This document shows, piece by piece, positions 48,901 to 50,801 of a stretch of 50,801 bases of DNA. The notes beneath the pieces were generated by a model, which had not been told where the DNA came from, made no database searches, and worked only from the letters and a program-made list of their open reading frames with translations. Both the position numbers and the translations under genes were made by a program. Numbering within the stretch: the first letter of the stretch is position 1; each line of letters opens with the position of its first letter. The stretch is from Amycolatopsis sp. A133 (GTDB taxonomy: Bacteria > Actinomycetota > Actinomycetes > Mycobacteriales > Pseudonocardiaceae). Location of the stretch: the NCBI RefSeq assembly GCF_031082405.1, contig NZ_JAVHJU010000048.1:1-50801 (forward strand). Reading direction: 5' to 3'.

Positions 48901-49968
48901 CACCTTGCCGAGACGGTCATCCGACGTATCCCTGGCCGTGGTACGCAGGCATCGGCGCTCGTGTCGCTGGCTGTAGCGGTGGCCAGCGCGGGTGACCACC
49001 AGCACGCTGAAGTAGTCGCGCGTTCCATCACCCAACCTGACCAGCAGGCGCGGGCGTTGGAGTTCTTGGCCTTGGCAGCGGCGGGACGCAGTGAGCATAC
49101 TCGCGCGGAAAAACTCGCCTACTCCATCACCCCACCTGATAAACGAGCCGACGCGCTGGTGTGGCTCGTCAGGATGTCGGCGGGCGGTGACCAACGGCGC
49201 GCCGAATCGCTCGCCTATTCCATCGCTCAACCGGACAAACAAGGTGAGGCGCTAGCGTTGCTGGCTGGCAACGTTGCCAGAGCCGGTGACCAGCAGCGCG
49301 CACGCAGCCTGTTCGGTCAGACCGAAGCGATGATTAATTCCATAATCCACCCTGACCGACAGGCATCGGCGCTCGCGGCTTTGGCCGGGTCCGCGAGCGA
49401 CCTTGACGACCGCGAACACGCCGAGGCAATAGCCCGCTCCATTACCCAACCCGACAAGCAAGCACAGGCCCTCGCGTCACTGGCCATATCTGTGGCTAGG
49501 GCCCGCGGTCACGATCATGGCGAGGCGATTGCCCGCTCCATTACCCAACCCGACAAGCAAGCACAGGCCCTCGCGTCATTGGCCAGCGTGATAGCCAACG
49601 CCGGCGACCACGATCATGCCGAGGCGATCGCTCACTCTATCGACCAACCCGATCAACAGGCCTTTGCGCTGCTGTGGCTGGCTAGAGCTGTAGCCCAAGC
49701 AGGCGAATTGGACCGCGCAGAGGCGATCACCCGCTCTATCACGCACCTGCAACGACGGGCAGACGCGCTGCTGATGGTGGCCAAGCACAGTCCTCGCACA
49801 CGCAGCCTTCGCGCGGTTGCGGAGGTACTTGCAATGTCCAGCTGGCACTTCCCAGTTAGTGACGTGTTGCGGCTCGAGCCGGATGCCGTTAGTGCGGTCA
49901 CGGCTGAGCTTGCGGTTGCATGGAGACTCGAGGATCTGAACACCGCCACACAACCCGACGAGCAGTGA
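45991..49968 (+). CDS. STAND/NLR-like NTPase with long helical repeat domain
   Basis: 1325 residues. Residues 8-27 carry a motif shared with the preceding protein (RITVTGSGAATATHGYANSG). RQQVQRIAPPDLRGRDAEL introduces the NTPase, with Walker A GPWSGKS at 85-91 and Walker B FVLLVDGLDED near 172. A winged-helix-like part follows (LSAPDLAELTGWSQWDAQDLL). From about 480 to 1280, over twenty units of 31-40 residues (core AEAIARSITQPDKQAQALASLA, GDH at turns) form a TPR/SEL1-like solenoid, the likely sensor. Codon use is less GC-biased than in neighbours left of 45.3 kb. Confidence 0.8.
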   Translation: MTDRRQRITVTGSGAATATHGYANSGVHIGDINLLTGIPVKTRYRQQVQRIAPPDLRGRDAELAKLADFCTSPATAGTYRWLRAGPWSGKSALVSWFVLHPPPGVRMVSFFITARLAAQNDRGAFIDNVMEQLLTLLGEALPPFLTESNREAHLLGLLADAAEACYRRGEQFVLLVDGLDEDRGVDDRPDSHSIAALLPPALPSGMRALVTGRPNPPIPSDVPDYHPLRDETIIRSLSPSPEARQVQQETQRELKRLLRGSVAEQDLLGLVAAAGGGLSAPDLAELTGWSQWDAQDLLQTVTGRSFTARDSHYRADGPDVFLLGHEELQVAALTMLGPARVAGYRDRLHTWAEQYRARRWPTGTPEYLLRGYFRMLQAAGEWKRMTNLVTDIARQDRLLDVSGGDAAVLSEITRTQDAISAHDEPDLVAMVRLAIHRDHLVARSSNIPTGLPAGWATLGQLSRAESLANSIPDLQFRARAWVLTAQALSAIGTPQRSNEFLDHAEAIARSITQPGPQGWALMWVSEAVAKAGYHERAEAIIHSITQPTQQALALSSLVSTVASAGDHHRAETIACSITQPEQQAHSLTMLAMATASAGSHDHAYELRRRAAAVTRSITHSGKQASALVLLSGVAATAGDHDDAEALIQLIADPDKQAQALVTLVGTVARAGDHERAEAIANSIADHGKRAQALMGLAGAAAAAGDHDGADGLRQRAEAVARSMTQPDQQASTLVSLARQAAWRGNHASAENIARYITQPDQQVAALLSLAEALISSGDRERVSDLLQQAEAITRSITHPDQHASAVASLARLVARIGDRTRAEAITQTITQPDQQTSALASLAEAAARAGDHAEAIARVIARSKRQASALVSLAEIVAKADDHERAHRILRLAEEVARSITQLGPQVSALVLWASTVSGAGHHEHAVTILHLAETIARSITRPDQQASALVLLAGAVARVGNHEHAQKILHLAETVIRRIPGRGTQASALVSLAVAVASAGDHQHAEVVARSITQPDQQARALEFLALAAAGRSEHTRAEKLAYSITPPDKRADALVWLVRMSAGGDQRRAESLAYSIAQPDKQGEALALLAGNVARAGDQQRARSLFGQTEAMINSIIHPDRQASALAALAGSASDLDDREHAEAIARSITQPDKQAQALASLAISVARARGHDHGEAIARSITQPDKQAQALASLASVIANAGDHDHAEAIAHSIDQPDQQAFALLWLARAVAQAGELDRAEAITRSITHLQRRADALLMVAKHSPRTRSLRAVAEVLAMSSWHFPVSDVLRLEPDAVSAVTAELAVAWRLEDLNTATQPDEQ
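47430..49800 (+). repeat. Coding repeat array in the NTPase gene
   Basis: About 100-base coding units repeat through the sensor domain. The most alike copies, 49432-49479 and 49531-49578, are identical over 48 bases at a 99-base offset, showing recent duplication or conversion. Others keep the protein pattern but differ at the DNA level. Confidence 0.8.
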
Positions 49969-50219
49969 CGTTGTCACGGTCGGGAAGCATTCGGTCACGA
50001 CCGAGAAACCCGACCAAGGCTGATCAAGCTACGCCGATACCACACGCGTCGCAAACTCGCCGGACGGACCGAACGCACCTGGCCCGCGTCACCAGGTCTC
50101 ATCCTCGGCTTCGACTATCAGCCTTCGGGAGCAACATGCGGCCTGTTCGCCGCCCTCGCCGTCGCGGCCATCAATGGGAGGCCAGCCACACCTGACCATC
50201 ATTGACTTAACGCGGTGAC

Positions 50220-50759
50220 TCACTCCCCCGAACGTTCGTCACCCTCGTCGCTACGAGATTCACCACCACCCGACGGAAGCTGCTCCGCCGCATGTCCACC
50301 GGGAAGGAACTCTTGCGGCCGTGACTCGACGTGGATGTTCATAGAAGGCGAGAAGCCGGCTGAACCCCGCACCAAATCGGCGACAAGCGCGTCTCTTGCT
50401 GCCCCGGGCTCCATGCTCTCAACCAGAACAATGCGCTCTATCTCACGTCTGACTGTTTCAACCTGACGATCAGCCTCCCGCGCACGCGAGTAGTACAATC
50501 CAGACACCAGGCCAGGCACAATTCCCATAAGGGAAAACACAATCCCTGAGGCGACCGCCCCAGTGGCGACTATCACCAGCCCAGCTAACACCAAAAGCCC
50601 GGCGACGGTGGCAGCAACTGCCGCGCCACGATCTCGCCGCCTTCTACTCGCGACGACATACTCGAAGTCTCGCTTGCGTAGGCTGTTCATAGCGACGAGT
50701 ACGTCATCCGGAGTCCGCCTACCAGGGTCTGCTGCACCGATAGGTGACAGTTCAGTCAC
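50220..50759 (-). CDS. Two-helix membrane protein, TRADD-N-associated-like
   Basis: 179 residues from GTG 50759. A basic segment (SLRKRDFEYVVASRRRRDR) precedes two helices (about 47-68 and 70-90), then a charged coiled-coil (YYSRAREADRQVETVRREIERIVLV) and an acidic, disordered tail. The layout resembles the two-helix membrane module described beside TRADD-N domains in bacterial immunity proteins; this assignment is tentative. It converges with the NLR-like gene, and its GTG overlaps a TGA of an upstream frame (GTGA). Confidence 0.55.
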   Translation of the reverse strand: MTELSPIGAADPGRRTPDDVLVAMNSLRKRDFEYVVASRRRRDRGAAVAATVAGLLVLAGLVIVATGAVASGIVFSLMGIVPGLVSGLYYSRAREADRQVETVRREIERIVLVESMEPGAARDALVADLVRGSAGFSPSMNIHVESRPQEFLPGGHAAEQLPSGGGESRSDEGDERSGE

Positions 50760-50801
50760 GCGGCCTGACTGGCCGGTGAGGTCATGATGGTCTCGTACTC
50801 A
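50756..50801 (-). CDS. 3' end of a gene running off the window
   Basis: An open frame enters from the right edge and ends in EYETIMTSPASQAA and TGA at 50758-50756, overlapping the next GTG as GTGA. Only 14 residues are visible, so the call rests on the coupling pattern. Confidence 0.3.
   Translation of the reverse strand, partial: EYETIMTSPASQAA

Noticed and set aside
47430..49800. Possible CRISPR array
   Set aside because: The repeats are in-frame coding units of 31-40 residues with degenerate DNA, not short identical repeats with unique spacers.
49969..50219. Transposase remnant after the NLR-like gene
   Set aside because: Short open frames there show no transposase motif and no terminal inverted repeats were seen; I see nothing I can support in this gap.

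Overview
The window is very GC-rich, has GTG/TTG starts and densely overlapping operons, and carries actinobacterial marker families (a conservon operon, DUF5997, DUF6292, DUF1996, SigJ/ECF41, AlkB-rubredoxin). It most likely comes from a Pseudonocardiaceae chromosome such as Amycolatopsis; the genus is an inference. Repeated GAATGAGTCATTCG-type palindromes and a 21-bp perfect palindrome near position 50 fit that group.

Layout. 0-3.7 kb: a LysR regulator divergent from a bile-acid-symporter-like transporter, a RibD/DHFR-fold reductase, a secreted protein, a small membrane protein and a CAU-anticodon tRNA. 3.8-8.1 kb: a Tat-exported multicopper oxidase coupled to a cytochrome P450, then an NmrA-like reductase. 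8.2-15.5 kb: hypothetical and regulatory genes, kynureninase (apparently a CTG start), and a MarR regulator coupled to a haloalkane dehalogenase. 15.5-18.8 kb: an alkane oxidation operon (AlkB with fused rubredoxin, ferredoxin, FAD reductase, TetR). 20.4-24.2 kb: a complete conservon (cvnA-D). 24.4-27.0 kb: a compact three-gene unit with a DMATS-type prenyltransferase, a heme-oxygenase-like putative diiron enzyme and a nucleotidyltransferase, closed by a strong terminator. 27.0-29.7 kb: SigJ/DoxX opposite TetR/cupin around a clear operator. 29.8-33.2 kb: a secreted DUF1996 protein with an internal tandem duplication plus a GH43 glycosidase, behind a LacI-type operator. 33.3-35.0 kb: a front-end desaturase and a DUF6292 protein. 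35.0-41.8 kb: a LacI-controlled rhamnoside uptake and hydrolysis operon (two ABC permeases, GH78, solute-binding lipoprotein). 42.0-44.7 kb: a small secreted protein, two small cytoplasmic proteins and a UvrD-like helicase.

At about 45.3 kb the character changes. A 3'-half tRNA fragment (probably tRNA-Asn) with its terminator marks one end of an integrated element. Just inside it are 10-bp tandem repeats that look like recombinase arm sites. To the right the codon use is visibly less GC-biased. There a small two-helix membrane protein with two C-terminal 22-residue repeats precedes a 1325-residue STAND/NLR-like NTPase whose N-terminus carries one copy of the same motif. The arrangement parallels fungal HET-S/NWD2 and bacterial amyloid-signalling pairs, and it is my best candidate for an undescribed, probably defence-related, system. 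A membrane protein resembling TRADD-N-associated two-helix proteins lies next to it on the other strand.

All calls come from reading the sequence. No searches, alignments by program or structure predictions were run.
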